From positions 1-38,524 of the forward strand of contig PADB01000003.1 in assembly GCA_002700365.1 (NCBI GenBank): a stretch of DNA of 38,524 nucleotides. Direction: 5' to 3'. Source of the DNA: Kordiimonas sp. GTDB lineage: Bacteria; Pseudomonadota; Alphaproteobacteria; Sphingomonadales; Emcibacteraceae. Made by a program: the position numbers and the translations under genes. Below, in pieces: positions 27,336-36,877 of the stretch (within the stretch, counting starts at the first letter, position 1; each line of letters starts with the position of its first letter). Under the pieces are notes generated by a model, which ran no database searches, was not told the origin of the DNA, and saw nothing but the letters and a program-made list of their open reading frames with translations.

Positions 27336-28673
27336 TCAGGCTGGGCCGTCTTCCAGATTAACCGCATGTCCCCAAAGGTCATATTCATCAGCGTTGTCGA
27401 CCTCTACCGCAAGAACATCGCCGGGACTAAGATCTGTGTGACCTTGCAGATAAACATTGCCGTCAATTTCTGGCGCATCGGCAGAGGACCTGCCAATTGC
27501 GCCTTCCGCGTCCACTTCATCGATAATAACCGCAATGGTCTGACCAATTTTCTGTTGTAACTTTTTTGCGCTAATGTCCCGTTGTGTTTGCATGAAGGCG
27601 TCCCAACGTTCCTGTTTTAGTTCTTCGGGCACAGCGCCCGGAAGGCTATTGGCCGGGGCACCATCAACGGCTTCATATTTAAAGCAGCCAACGCGATCAA
27701 GTTGCGCGTCTTTCATCCAGTCAAGCAAGAATTGGAAATCATCGTCAGTTTCACCGGGAAAACCGACAATAAAGGTCGAGCGGATGGTGATGTCCGGGCA
27801 GTCCTTGCGCCATTTGTGGATGCGGTCCAGTGTTTTTGCCTGATCTCCGGGGCGGCGCATATTTTTCAGCACGGCCGGGCTGGCATGCTGAAACGGAATA
27901 TCCAGATAGGGCAGTATCTTTCCATCATTCATCAGCGGGATAATATCGTCTACATGAGGGTAGGGGTAGACATAATGCAGACGGATCCATGCTTCCAGAT
28001 CTCCCAGGGCATCGCACATATCATAAAGGCGTGCGGCAACTTCGCGGTCATGCCATGGGGATGTGGCATAGCGTAAATCGCTACCATATGCAGCGGTATC
28101 TTGCGAAATGACAAGTATTTCCTGCACGCCGGCATCAACAAGGCGTTCTGCCTCCTTTAACACGGCATTAACAGGGCGACTTACGAGTTTTCCGCGCAAG
28201 GAGGGGATAATACAGAAGCTGCATGATTGGTTGCAGCCTTCGGATATTTTCAGATATGCATAATGACGTGGCGTAAGTTTGATGCCTTCCGGCGGTACGA
28301 GGTCCACATATGGGTCATGCGCAGGGGGCGCGGCATTATGTACGGCTTCCATGACGGTTTCATACTGGTGGGGGCCGGACACAGAAAGAACCTTGGGATG
28401 GACATCACGGATGGCTTGTTCATCCGCCCCCATGCAACCGGTTACAATGACACTACCATTATGTTCGATGGCGTCGCCTATGGCTTCCAATGATTCCTGT
28501 TTGGCACTATCGAGAAAACCGCAGGTATTCACCAGAACTACATCAGCCTGTTCATAGTCGGTAGAGAGCGCGTAACCTTCGGAGCGTAGCCGGGTGAGGA
28601 TACGTTCAGAATCAACAAGGGCCTTTGGGCAGCCAAGGCTGACCAGACCCACTTTAGGGATTGTTTTGTTCAT
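27336..28673 (-). CDS. rimO: Ribosomal protein uS12 methylthiotransferase
   Basis: 445 residues. Radical SAM enzyme that methylthiolates Asp in the S12 loop of the ribosome. N-terminal methylthiotransferase domain with cluster cysteines Cys15, Cys51 and Cys80; radical SAM cluster Cys147, Cys151 and Cys154 ([10 protein letters not shown]); C-terminal TRAM domain ([18 protein letters not shown]). [12 protein letters not shown] and the overall length identify RimO rather than MiaB. A housekeeping gene placed between catabolic units. Confidence 0.95.
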   Translation of the reverse strand: MNKTIPKVGLVSLGCPKALVDSERILTRLRSEGYALSTDYEQADVVLVNTCGFLDSAKQESLEAIGDAIEHNGSVIVTGCMGADEQAIRDVHPKVLSVSGPHQYETVMEAVHNAAPPAHDPYVDLVPPEGIKLTPRHYAYLKISEGCNQSCSFCIIPSLRGKLVSRPVNAVLKEAERLVDAGVQEILVISQDTAAYGSDLRYATSPWHDREVAARLYDMCDALGDLEAWIRLHYVYPYPHVDDIIPLMNDGKILPYLDIPFQHASPAVLKNMRRPGDQAKTLDRIHKWRKDCPDITIRSTFIVGFPGETDDDFQFLLDWMKDAQLDRVGCFKYEAVDGAPANSLPGAVPEELKQERWDAFMQTQRDISAKKLQQKIGQTIAVIIDEVDAEGAIGRSSADAPEIDGNVYLQGHTDLSPGDVLAVEVDNADEYDLWGHAVNLEDGPA

Positions 28674-28841
28674 GAACGCCTTATACGGCAGAGCTGCGGC
28701 GTTGGCCAGAGAGATTGTATTAAAGGGAGTGTAAGAAAGGTTGTTCTGCTGGTTGAAAATACCGTGAAAACAAGCAAAAAGAAAGGCAGTGTATAACTGC
28801 CCTTCCTTCCACCCAACAAACCTGTGTTACGGAGGACAGGT

Positions 28842-29912
28842 CTATTCGATTTTACCTTTTTTGATATCTGTACTGTTGGCCGGCAGGGTATAGAGCTGGC
28901 CATCTTCGGCAAGAATTGTGTTATCGGCCACTTCTGCCAAAAACATCTTACGGACCAGGAAATTGTCAGGCGGTGGTGCCAAATGATACAGCACCAGCGT
29001 ATCAACGTTTGCTGTCTGTGCAATTTCAGACGCCGCCGCAGGCGATGTATGGTAAATATCTGTTTTAGACAGTAATTCTTCCATGCGCTTGTCACCTGCT
29101 TTCTTGGCTGACTTTTCAATCGCGCGGATTATCCGTGTGCTCATGGCTTCATGGAACAACATGTCTGCATTGGTGGCCGCTGTTGTTAAGGTGTCGGTCT
29201 TCACCGTATCGCCGCTAATCACGACGCTGCGTCCTTTATAACTGACATGATAGCCAACCGCAGGGTCAACGGGTTGGTGATTTACGGGAAAGGCGGAAAT
29301 CACAAGGCCATTTTTTTCATAAACAACTTTTTTTTCAGGCCCGTCTGCGGTGAAGGGGCGTGGCTGCATCACTGGTGCATCATGAGATAAGATGCTCGGA
29401 GAGGCGGTAATCATGCGATAATGGTAATCTTGTTCGTAGGCGAGATTAAAGTGATTAACAACTTTTTCGATACCCTGGGGGCCAAAAACCTGCAACGGGG
29501 TTTTGCGTCCCATAATCCATGATTGCACATTAGCTTCGCCCATATCACCGATATGATCGGAATGAAAATGGGTAATAAAGATACCGGCCAGCCTGCCTGT
29601 TTGCATTTGCCAGGATTCAATATTTTTCCATGATCCGGGACCAACGTCAAACAGGTAGATATCCCCTTCGGCAATAATACCGATACAGGCTTTGGCCCGG
29701 TCGGGGCGCGCCTGTGGTGCGGAAGATCCGCAGACAAAAACGCGCAAAGCATCTGTTTCGAAAAGTTCGGGGTGACGCGGTGTCAGCATGCTGGAGCCGG
29801 CCGCGGTAATAAGGCGGTCGGGGAGGTCTGTATGCTTAACAATTGGGTCAATGCTAAAGTACCCCGCAGCAAATATGATGACGAGGGCAATGATGATTTT
29901 TTTTATGCTCAT
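28842..29912 (-). CDS. MBL-fold metallo-hydrolase with N-terminal membrane anchor
   Basis: 356 residues. Residues 5-20 form one hydrophobic helix (IIIALVIIFAAGYF), either an uncleaved anchor or a signal sequence, so the enzyme is probably exported to the periplasm. The metal-binding motif HFHSDH is at residues 115-120 with GD following, and further ligands are likely in NHQPVD, SGDTV and LYHLAPPP. The layout is that of the ribonuclease Z/arylsulfatase-like group of the family. The substrate is unknown; it might be an ester, lactone or sulfate ester. It sits alone between rimO and the second Rieske oxygenase. Confidence 0.8.
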   Translation of the reverse strand: MSIKKIIIALVIIFAAGYFSIDPIVKHTDLPDRLITAAGSSMLTPRHPELFETDALRVFVCGSSAPQARPDRAKACIGIIAEGDIYLFDVGPGSWKNIESWQMQTGRLAGIFITHFHSDHIGDMGEANVQSWIMGRKTPLQVFGPQGIEKVVNHFNLAYEQDYHYRMITASPSILSHDAPVMQPRPFTADGPEKKVVYEKNGLVISAFPVNHQPVDPAVGYHVSYKGRSVVISGDTVKTDTLTTAATNADMLFHEAMSTRIIRAIEKSAKKAGDKRMEELLSKTDIYHTSPAAASEIAQTANVDTLVLYHLAPPPDNFLVRKMFLAEVADNTILAEDGQLYTLPANSTDIKKGKIE

Positions 29913-30239
29913 GTTTGTTGTATTCCCTGAATATTCTCTTTTTTATGTTGAATAGTCTAATACAGTCTTTGCGGTGTTGAAATGTGCAATACGGCATTTC
30001 GGTTTATCTAAAGACCAGCCAGCGGACCGTGAGCTATGAACAGGTCAGGATGTCGGGCAAGACAGCGCAGATTAAGGAATGCGAAGAAATAATCAGGAAG
30101 GGAAATAAAAGAAAATTAAGGCCTTGATGCGAACAATTTGCTTACGGACATGGGAGGGCAAGCAGATATGTAGCATCAAGGCCTTAAGAGTGTTAATCCG
30201 GCTTATCCCGCCGGTTGACGTCATATTTTAGCGAGGGCC
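29913..30239. other. Intergenic region with large inverted repeat
   Basis: No gene. The right part holds the 15-bp inverted repeat annotated separately. The left part contains the promoter of the minus-strand MBL gene, without clear hexamers. Confidence 0.5.
30104..30187 (-). terminator. Large cruciform terminator after the second Rieske oxygenase gene
   Basis: TTAAGGCCTTGATGC (30116-30130) and GCATCAAGGCCTTAA (30173-30187) are perfect 15-bp inverted repeats 42 nt apart. Inside them a second stem can form (TTTGCTT with AAGCAGA, one G-U pair). On the minus strand the structure lies 53 nt beyond the oxygenase stop and runs into TTTTCTTTTATTT, so it can act as a terminator. The size of the loop is unusual and leaves room for a small RNA or mobile miniature element. 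Confidence 0.65.
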
Positions 30240-31643
30240 TTAGCGATATTTTTTCTTAGGTGTTAATTCACCTGACTTGCCCACAGGATGTTCTAGTGGC
30301 GGCAGACCCCGTTCCTTACGCATTGCGACTTCTTCTCTATGTAATTTCTTCATGCGTTCGCGTGTTGCGACAACCCCACGGTCTAGACCTGTCAACATTT
30401 CCTGATCCCAGTTGGCAACTTTACCCTGAGCCATCTGGATAGGACCGTCACCACCATCATAACAGGCGGGTTGTGGCAGATAATGGGCCCACTTAAAGGC
30501 AATTTTAAAGACGGCACGGAAGATGCGTGCTTTTAACCAGCCCATTTTCTTCGCATTAAAGTTACCGATCTGCCATGCATTGAAGCGACCTGCGTCAATC
30601 GGCACGAACCAGAAGCAAGCACCATTAACACCGCCTTCGAACAGTTCTGGGCCGTGATAGACGATATTTGGCGCGTACCAGCGGATTTCGTTAATATGAT
30701 TAGGGCCAGCATGGCCGGACATATCCTTAATAAAGGCATGGATAGAACCGTCTTCCAAGTCTTCAACGCCAACATCGCCACCAACTTTTTGGTCGCCGAA
30801 AGGTGTACATGTCCGGTGCAGACAACCCACGTGTGACATATCTGCGGCATTATCCAGCATATTCAGGAAGCTGAAGTTAACTTCTGTTTTGAAGATGTAT
30901 GAAACATCACCGTCCAACAGATCATCGGCGTTCGGGATGGAGCTTTCCAGAGGTGGTACTTCATCGCCTTCTTTACAGCCGACATACACCCAAATGATAC
31001 CACCGCGTTCTTCAGCAGGATAGGAGCGGGCCTTGATCTTGCCGCAATATTGACTGTTAGGCCCATCGCCCAAATAGGCAACCAAATTACCTTTACCATC
31101 AAATGTCATACCATGATAACGGCATGTAATATTACCTTGACCAACGGCATTAACGGCCCCCAGAGACATCAGCGGGTTACGGTGAGGACAACGGTTTTCA
31201 ATCGCCTGAGGGTTACCCTCTGCATCGCGCCAGAACACAATTTTATCACCGCAAATTTCTGTAGCCTTAGGCTCGTTATGCAGTAATTCGCCAGACTGTA
31301 ATGCTGGATACCAATATTCACGAAGTCCGAAGAAAGGAATTTCTTCCTGATGCTCTTCGATGTAATCCCATGGCATATCTAACAGAGCCATAGGTTTGTC
31401 GGCGGTGCCGTATTCTGCGTTATAGAAACGGTTCAGGAATACGGGGTCCGTATGATAGACACGATCACGTGGCTGGTTAGCAATTTTATGGAAAAAGCCA
31501 AGGCCTGGGATACGGGCCAATGAAAACATAAGTTTATATTTTAGTTCGTCCGCCAGGATGGTGCGGATGCGTTGACCGTAAGTGATTGTCGGAACGATTT
31601 TCTCAAAACGTTCTTCTGTATCAAATGACTCGTGCATATTCAT
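30240..31643 (-). CDS. Rieske non-heme iron oxygenase, alpha subunit type
   Basis: 467 residues. Rieske [2Fe-2S] ligands Cys152, His154, Cys174 and His177 (CPHR ... CRYHG). Mononuclear iron site Asp268, His271 and His276 in NAADMSHVGCLHRT. The family is that of single-component-oxygenase (alpha-only) enzymes such as phthalate dioxygenase and related ring hydroxylases or demethylases. There is an N-terminal extension of about 100 residues before the Rieske domain and a Lys/Arg-rich tail. AAGGTGAGG lies before the ATG. No reductase is adjacent. It is downstream of, and on the same strand as, an AraC regulator and near a TonB receptor, suggesting one regulon for uptake and first attack. Confidence 0.9.
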   Translation of the reverse strand: MNMHESFDTEERFEKIVPTITYGQRIRTILADELKYKLMFSLARIPGLGFFHKIANQPRDRVYHTDPVFLNRFYNAEYGTADKPMALLDMPWDYIEEHQEEIPFFGLREYWYPALQSGELLHNEPKATEICGDKIVFWRDAEGNPQAIENRCPHRNPLMSLGAVNAVGQGNITCRYHGMTFDGKGNLVAYLGDGPNSQYCGKIKARSYPAEERGGIIWVYVGCKEGDEVPPLESSIPNADDLLDGDVSYIFKTEVNFSFLNMLDNAADMSHVGCLHRTCTPFGDQKVGGDVGVEDLEDGSIHAFIKDMSGHAGPNHINEIRWYAPNIVYHGPELFEGGVNGACFWFVPIDAGRFNAWQIGNFNAKKMGWLKARIFRAVFKIAFKWAHYLPQPACYDGGDGPIQMAQGKVANWDQEMLTGLDRGVVATRERMKKLHREEVAMRKERGLPPLEHPVGKSGELTPKKKYR

Positions 31644-31706
31644 GGCTGTAGCCTCACCTTAATTTTTGCCTTTAATGCAAGTTTATAATGTACGCTGAAT
31701 TACAAT

Positions 31707-31719
31707 CTGCGTGACGCAG
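31707..31719. promoter_or_regulatory. Palindrome upstream of the Rieske oxygenase gene
   Basis: CTGCGT-G-ACGCAG is a perfect 6+6 dyad about 64 nt upstream of the oxygenase start. On the minus strand a TATAAA sequence follows about 20 nt later, so it is placed like an activator site over a -35 region. A candidate binding site for the adjacent AraC regulator. Confidence 0.4.
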
Positions 31720-31829
31720 GGATTAACTGCGATAGCTTAAGATCTATATTAGATTGCGAGATGGCATCAAACTTTTGCAATCGTCTTGATAAATTGCGGT
31801 TTCGTACAAAACCAGTCAGATGAGGGTCT

Positions 31830-32810
31830 TTAGACTGTGGGAGGCTTTGGTTTTCTTAGAGTCTTGCGAAACTTTCCGGGGCTTTCACCGACTTCGCGTT
31901 TGAAGGCATTAATGAACGCAGCTTCGGAATTATAGCCGACTTCAAAGGCGATTTCTGATACCGACCAGTCCAGCGAGAGCAGATAACCTTTGGCCAGATT
32001 CATCCGCATAGAGCCGAGGTAGTCCATAGGTGACTGGCCAACGGCTAATTTAAAACGTTGTGCGAAGCTGGAACGGCTAAGGCCAATGGTCTTTGCAAGC
32101 TCTTCAACGCTCCAGCCATGGGCGGGTTGTTCATGGATGGAGGCGATGGCTTGGCGGATCAGAGGATCGTTTTTGCTGCGCAGTAGTTCATTGGCAGGGG
32201 CCGGGCTCTGTTTTGAAATGAGTGAGAAGAGGCTGAGGGCCATAACCTCGCCCAGGCGGCTAGCGATCAAATTGCCGATGGGATCGTTAAAATCATCGTA
32301 TTCCTGCAACATGCGCAGGGCGGAGCGTAATGTTTTGGAATGGTAGAGCTGGGCCTCGGTCAATGTAATGGCGATAGGGAAGGCTTCGATCAACGGCTGT
32401 ACTCTGTTCGATGCGCGTATCCGTACGACCGTGATGGGCTTGTTTTTAAAAAGAGTGGGGCGTGCGCCATAAAGTTCTTCAGGGTCGTTATGAAGATTGA
32501 TGCGCAATTCACTTTGTTCGAGATAAGGTGTTTTTATGTCCGTAGAAGAGAGCAGATGTCGTCGCCCACTGGGGATTGCCAGGAAGCCGCCTTGGTTAAT
32601 GGTGTCAACCTTTCCTGTTTCTACCGAGACTTTGATGCTGCCATTTTGCGGAATGTAAACTGTGGACCAACCGCTTCTGTCAATTTTGTATGTGCTGTTA
32701 GGCTGTAAGGTAATTGTATCAAGGGTAAGGTTGTTGATATTGAAATGCGCCATCACGGTGTCAGCCGTTTCATAATCCAATCTATGGCCTGTGACTTCGA
32801 TATCATTCAT
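31830..32810 (-). CDS. AraC-family transcriptional regulator (AraC_binding_2-type sensor)
   Basis: 326 residues, of a different subgroup from the pair at 7.5-9.5 kb. N-terminal beta-rich effector domain (residues about 20-200) and C-terminal AraC domain (WSVEELAKTIGLSRSSFAQRF, then LGSMRMNLAKGYLLSLDWSVSEIAFEVGYNSEAAFINAFKREVG, SPGKFR). Upstream of the Rieske oxygenase by 186 nt on the same strand and divergent from the TonB receptor, so it probably controls both. A small hairpin (AGAGG-7 nt-CCTCT) ends 1 nt before its start codon and pairs the only ribosome-binding-like sequence, which may limit translation. Confidence 0.88.
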   Translation of the reverse strand: MNDIEVTGHRLDYETADTVMAHFNINNLTLDTITLQPNSTYKIDRSGWSTVYIPQNGSIKVSVETGKVDTINQGGFLAIPSGRRHLLSSTDIKTPYLEQSELRINLHNDPEELYGARPTLFKNKPITVVRIRASNRVQPLIEAFPIAITLTEAQLYHSKTLRSALRMLQEYDDFNDPIGNLIASRLGEVMALSLFSLISKQSPAPANELLRSKNDPLIRQAIASIHEQPAHGWSVEELAKTIGLSRSSFAQRFKLAVGQSPMDYLGSMRMNLAKGYLLSLDWSVSEIAFEVGYNSEAAFINAFKREVGESPGKFRKTLRKPKPPTV

Positions 32811-33209
32811 AAGAGGCTGATTTCCTCTGGGCTTTAGGTTTTATGATGGCAGTTTGTTATGAGGGCAGACAAAAGATCTTTGTACCCCCTTTGTTATTTG
32901 ATTTTGCCGTCGTGTTATTGTCTCACGTTTTTACTAAGGCATATATAGGCTTCCCTAAATTCTATTATTATACGTAAGTATAAATAATATCAAGCTATTC
33001 TTATGGCTTTTGTTCTTCAGAGTCGGTGCTTTTTCATCAGTTTATTGAGCGGTTTGTTTATGTGCAAATGTGTACCGGTCTATTCACTATTGACAGGCGG
33101 ATAGAGGCGCGTACAATGTTCGCACTAAAAACAAAAGTCTGTTTTTCGTACAACAATAAATATGTTGAATAACAGAATATGTAGTGAGCAAAATAACTGG
33201 GAGGTTTTA
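32811..33209. other. Divergent promoter region between AraC regulator and TonB receptor
   Basis: 399 nt without a gene. It contains a strong sigma-70-like promoter toward the receptor (annotated) and the hairpin ahead of the AraC start. The remainder is AT-rich. CGTACAA occurs at 33110-33116 and 33147-33153, the first copy overlapping the -10 element. Confidence 0.55.
33090..33117 (+). promoter_or_regulatory. Sigma-70 promoter of the TonB-dependent receptor
   Basis: A consensus TTGACA at 33090-33095, a 16-bp spacer and TACAAT at 33112-33117. Transcription would start near 33124, giving a leader of about 86 nt before the receptor ATG. Confidence 0.65.
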
Positions 33210-35534
33210 ATGGCTCGAAGCAAGATGAAACTGGTACTTCTCGCAAGTGTCGGTGCAATGGCATTTGCCGATGTCTCTACAGCGGTGCACGCGTTTACAA
33301 TTGATGAAATTGTTGTGACATCCCGCGCCCGTGAAGAAACGGTGCAGGATGTCTCTATCGCTATTGATGTGACACCGGGTGAGGTGTTGATGGAGCAGAA
33401 CATTATCGATGTAAAAGCGTTCGGTGATCGCACGCCGTCAATGGTGGTATCTGAATCCCCGTTCCAGCCTATTGTCAATATCCGCGGGTTGGGGTCTGGT
33501 GGTGGCAATCGTTTATACGAACAGTCTGCCCCTTTCTTTGTTGATGGATTATTTGCCGGTCGTGCCCAACAATTCTTAACCCCCTTCTTTGATTTGTCCC
33601 GTGTTGAGGTCATTAAAGGTCCGCAGGCTGTTTTCTTCGGAAAAAATGCTACTGCAGGGGCAGTGAGTATGCATGCGGCGCGCCCAACAGAAGAGCTGGA
33701 GGGGTTGGCGCATGCTGCATATGAAATTGAGAATGATGGCTATGTTGCCGAAGGTATGATTTCCGGTGCCTTGAGTAACACATTGCGTGGGCGTCTGGCC
33801 GCGCGTACGTCACGGCAGGGGCCATATTTGAATGATTTGACCGCAGGCAATAAAGTGCCTGATATCAAAGATTATGCTGTCCGCGGTAGTCTGGAATGGG
33901 ATGCAACTGATAGCCTGGAGGTATATCTGAAGCTTGAATATTCCGAACGTGATATGGATGGTCGTAAAGAGCAGCTCATCTGCGGCAACCCTGCCTTTAC
34001 GATGTTGGAATTCCCCCCCGGGTCAGGGACGGTGGTTGAATGTGTAGAAGATACAAATCTGACAAGTGGGTCTATTGGGCCGTTTGCGGGGCCTTTTGCC
34101 ATTACCGATGCCCCCGGTACAGACAAGCAGGATAATGAAAACCTGAATGCCGTTCTGAAAGCGGAATGGAGCCTGGATAATGGTCATATTCTGGAATTCA
34201 CCACGACCTATTCTGGCTATGATACGGAAGATAAGGTGAGTGCGGACTTCAGCGGATTACCGGTAACGACTTCGCAAAATGCCGAAGACTTTAACCAATG
34301 GACACAGGAAATTCGCCTGTTGTCGCCTACGGACCAGACGTTGGAATATGTCTTTGGTGCCTTTGTGATGCATCAGGATCATAAAAACGATAACAACGTA
34401 TCCCAAGGTGTTCCTGCGGCCTTGACAGGCTTACTGGGTGTGCCGCCAGCAGCTCCTTTCCTTGGTGACGCCATGTTTATTGAACAGGAAGCCTTTGCCT
34501 GGTCATTATTCGGACAATTGACTTACAACATCACAGAAGACTTCCGTCTGATCGCGGGGGGACGTTTTACCCGTGATGAGAAAGATTACAATGCCGATGT
34601 TTATCGCATTGTCGGTCTGCCGGGTGGGTTGCTAACCATGGATACTTTTGATCCCATGACCGCGGCGACAATGGTCAATTATGACCTTGAACGCAATGAA
34701 AGCAATTTTGCGCCATCTGCGACGATTGAATGGAATGCCAGTGATGATATTCTGGCCTATGCAACCTTTGCAATTGGTAGCAAAGCCGGTGGTTTTGAAC
34801 ATTTTCCACGGGCATTGGTTGGTTTCCCCGTACCTGCCGCTAATCTTGAGTTTGAAGATGAAAAGGCCACCAATTATGAAATCGGTCTGAAGACCACGTT
34901 TCTGGATGGTGCCGCGCGGTTAAATCTGGCGGCGTTCTGGACCGATTATGAAGATCTGCAAATTCAGCTATTTGATGGGCCCGCTGTTGGTTTCCAGACA
35001 TTGAATGCAGAAGAATCCAGAATTCGTGGGCTGGAAGCCGATGGCGTCTTTGTGGTTAATGAGTTTCTGTCTATTGGTGGTGCGGTGACCTATCTTGATG
35101 CGGAACATATCAGTTTCACCAATACCTTGGTGGCGCCGACAGAAGATCTTTCTGGTGATACCTTTGTGGATGCGCCGAAATGGTCCGGTAATTTGTATGC
35201 GTCGGCGAGCATGCCGATCAGTAACGGCCATGCCCTGCGGGCGCGCGTACAAATGAATTATAAAGGGGACCGCATCCAAACAGAGCGTAATGACCCGGCT
35301 GACCTCGCGGAAAGCTATACAACCTTTGACGCCCGCGTGAGTTTTGGTGCCGACGACGGGACCTGGGAGTTTTATGTCAATGCGCTTAATGTGTTTGATA
35401 AGGACGATATCAAGGTCTATGGTAATGAACATGCTCTGACAAGTGCGACAAACTTCCCCGGCGGGCCCAATGCCCGTTTCGCGATTGTCGCCCCTGGACG
35501 GACGGTCTTCCTGGGTGGCTTATATCGCTTCTAA
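33210..35534 (+). CDS. TonB-dependent outer-membrane receptor
   Basis: 774 residues from the ATG at 33210, chosen because GGGAGG lies 5-6 nt upstream; the in-frame ATG at 33162 adds a non-signal leader. Signal peptide residues 1-28 (hydrophobic LVLLASVGAMAFA, VHA cleavage). TonB box-like DEIVVTSR follows, then the plug domain (about 45-160, with VEVIKGPQAVFFGKNATAGAVSM) and a 22-strand barrel ending in VFLGGLYRF. It uses proton-motive force through TonB to import a scarce or bulky ligand. The context, beside a Rieske oxygenase and an AraC regulator, and the absence of siderophore genes suggest an aromatic or terpenoid-type substrate rather than iron chelate. A terminator follows. Confidence 0.93.
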   Translation: MARSKMKLVLLASVGAMAFADVSTAVHAFTIDEIVVTSRAREETVQDVSIAIDVTPGEVLMEQNIIDVKAFGDRTPSMVVSESPFQPIVNIRGLGSGGGNRLYEQSAPFFVDGLFAGRAQQFLTPFFDLSRVEVIKGPQAVFFGKNATAGAVSMHAARPTEELEGLAHAAYEIENDGYVAEGMISGALSNTLRGRLAARTSRQGPYLNDLTAGNKVPDIKDYAVRGSLEWDATDSLEVYLKLEYSERDMDGRKEQLICGNPAFTMLEFPPGSGTVVECVEDTNLTSGSIGPFAGPFAITDAPGTDKQDNENLNAVLKAEWSLDNGHILEFTTTYSGYDTEDKVSADFSGLPVTTSQNAEDFNQWTQEIRLLSPTDQTLEYVFGAFVMHQDHKNDNNVSQGVPAALTGLLGVPPAAPFLGDAMFIEQEAFAWSLFGQLTYNITEDFRLIAGGRFTRDEKDYNADVYRIVGLPGGLLTMDTFDPMTAATMVNYDLERNESNFAPSATIEWNASDDILAYATFAIGSKAGGFEHFPRALVGFPVPAANLEFEDEKATNYEIGLKTTFLDGAARLNLAAFWTDYEDLQIQLFDGPAVGFQTLNAEESRIRGLEADGVFVVNEFLSIGGAVTYLDAEHISFTNTLVAPTEDLSGDTFVDAPKWSGNLYASASMPISNGHALRARVQMNYKGDRIQTERNDPADLAESYTTFDARVSFGADDGTWEFYVNALNVFDKDDIKVYGNEHALTSATNFPGGPNARFAIVAPGRTVFLGGLYRF

Positions 35535-35572
35535 GTTGAATGATATCTGCAAAGATACCTGTATTATGATCC

Positions 35573-35600
35573 AAAAGGGGGCCTCCGGGTCCCCTTTTTT
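35573..35600 (+). terminator. Terminator of the TonB receptor gene
   Basis: AAAAGGGG-CC-TCCG-GG-CCCCTTTT stem with two single-base bulges and a six-T run, 39 nt after the receptor stop. Confidence 0.88.
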
Positions 35601-35660
35601 GTATTTTCCAACTTTCGGAGCTTGTTATTGGGGGGGATGTTGTTTTATCTTTATGTGTAA

Positions 35661-35679
35661 TTGTACGTTATAAGTACAA
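35661..35679. promoter_or_regulatory. Palindrome upstream of the IclR gene, candidate autoregulatory operator
   Basis: TTGTAC and GTACAA flank a 7-nt spacer (GTTATAA) 22 nt before the IclR start. IclR-family regulators often repress themselves from palindromes in this position. Confidence 0.45.
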
Positions 35680-35701
35680 AAATGCAGCTAGGACAATACA
35701 A

Positions 35702-36496
35702 ATGGATAAAATATTAACAGCAAATTCGTCAGACTTTGTGAATTCATTGGCCAAAGGCTTGGCCGTGATAAAAAGCTTTGGGCCGCAAAGCCCCCGCATG
35801 ACCCTGACCGAGGTCGCGGAAAAGGCCAATATGACGCGGCCATCTGCGCGTCGGTTTCTGTTGACCTTAACGCAATTGGGTTATGCTTATCACGATGGTA
35901 AATATTTTGAATTGACGCCAAAGACGTTGGAGCTGGGATATCATTATCTGTCTTCTCTGCCGTTTTGGGAAAAAGCCCAGTATTATGCGGATAGCCTGAA
36001 AGATCAGCTTCGGGAAACATGTACCATTGCCGTGTTAAATCATAATACGGTGGCTAGTATCGTGCGCGCGGCTGAAGAAAACCGGGTGATGACGATTTCT
36101 ATGGATTTGCGGTCCCGGTTGCCAGTGCATGCTACATCTTTTGGTCAGGTTATGCTGGCAGCAATGAATGAGGAGGTACTGGAGGCTAAACTGGAGGGGC
36201 TTGAGCTTGAGGCCTATACACCCCGGACACTGATAACAAAAGAGGCACTGCGCGCGCGCCTGTCAGAGGTCCGGACGCAGGGCTACGCATATGTAGATCA
36301 GGAACATGAAGTGGGGTTGCGTTCTATTGCCGTGCCGCTTGTGAATGAGGCGGGTGAATGTATTGCGGCAATGGCCATATGCACAAATGTGCTGCGTGTT
36401 TCACGGGGGCGTGTGCTGAACGATTATTTGCCTGCGTTACAGGCCACGGTGGATCGTATGCAGCGTGACATCACTTTCCCCGCAGCAGTGGCATAG
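35702..36496 (+). CDS. IclR-family transcriptional regulator (PcaR/PobR-like)
   Basis: 264 residues. N-terminal winged helix-turn-helix (residues about 12-75: SLAKGLAVIKSFG, LTEVAEKANMTRPSARRFLLTLTQLGY) and C-terminal GAF-like effector domain with the family's SRLPVHATSFGQVMLAA and EHEVGLRSIAVPL. The closest type is the PcaR/PcaU/PobR group that governs protocatechuate and related aromatic pathways. It stands downstream of the TonB receptor on the same strand but behind a terminator, so it has its own promoter and probably a self-regulating palindrome. Confidence 0.92.
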   Translation: MDKILTANSSDFVNSLAKGLAVIKSFGPQSPRMTLTEVAEKANMTRPSARRFLLTLTQLGYAYHDGKYFELTPKTLELGYHYLSSLPFWEKAQYYADSLKDQLRETCTIAVLNHNTVASIVRAAEENRVMTISMDLRSRLPVHATSFGQVMLAAMNEEVLEAKLEGLELEAYTPRTLITKEALRARLSEVRTQGYAYVDQEHEVGLRSIAVPLVNEAGECIAAMAICTNVLRVSRGRVLNDYLPALQATVDRMQRDITFPAAVA

Positions 36497-36646
36497 GCAA
36501 TATTCATAAATGCAGGCGGTAAAGGTTTGCCCGTCCATCCTGCAAGCGTGAGCTGGCGGGGTGGCGATAAGCTATGTAATGGGCCGCGATCAGTACCTAG
36601 CGACTGGCATCGTTCTTCAGCAATAGAGGGTATGTGTTGGAAGTGG

Positions 36647-36719
36647 TGCCCCCACACGGACTCGAACCGCGGACCTACTGATTACAAATCAGTTGCTCTA
36701 CCAACTGAGCTATAGGGGC
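36647..36719 (-). tRNA. tRNA-Thr (anticodon TGT)
   Basis: 73 nt folding as a full cloverleaf on the minus strand: acceptor GCCCCTA / TGGGGGC (one G-U), D-arm GCTC, anticodon arm ACTGA-loop TTTGTAA-TCAGT with anticodon TGT, T-arm with TTCGAGT. The CCA end is not encoded. It stands alone between the IclR gene and rlmB. Confidence 0.95.
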
Positions 36720-36877
36720 TTGTCTCGGATCTGGACTTGCCAGCGGACAGGCGCAACCTATTGCGGCTGGAGGGCAAAATCAAGCGAAAAAAACAGCTTA
36801 AATCTTTTTTTCGCTATGAGGGGGTGAGCAGCGTTATATTCTGCTGTTTTTTTTGGGTGAATTTGATGGATTCTCGC

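Noticed and set aside
33110-33153. CGTACAA direct repeats as an AraC operator
   Set aside because: The first copy is part of the -10 element of a consensus promoter, so the match may be coincidence; kept only as a side remark for IclR.
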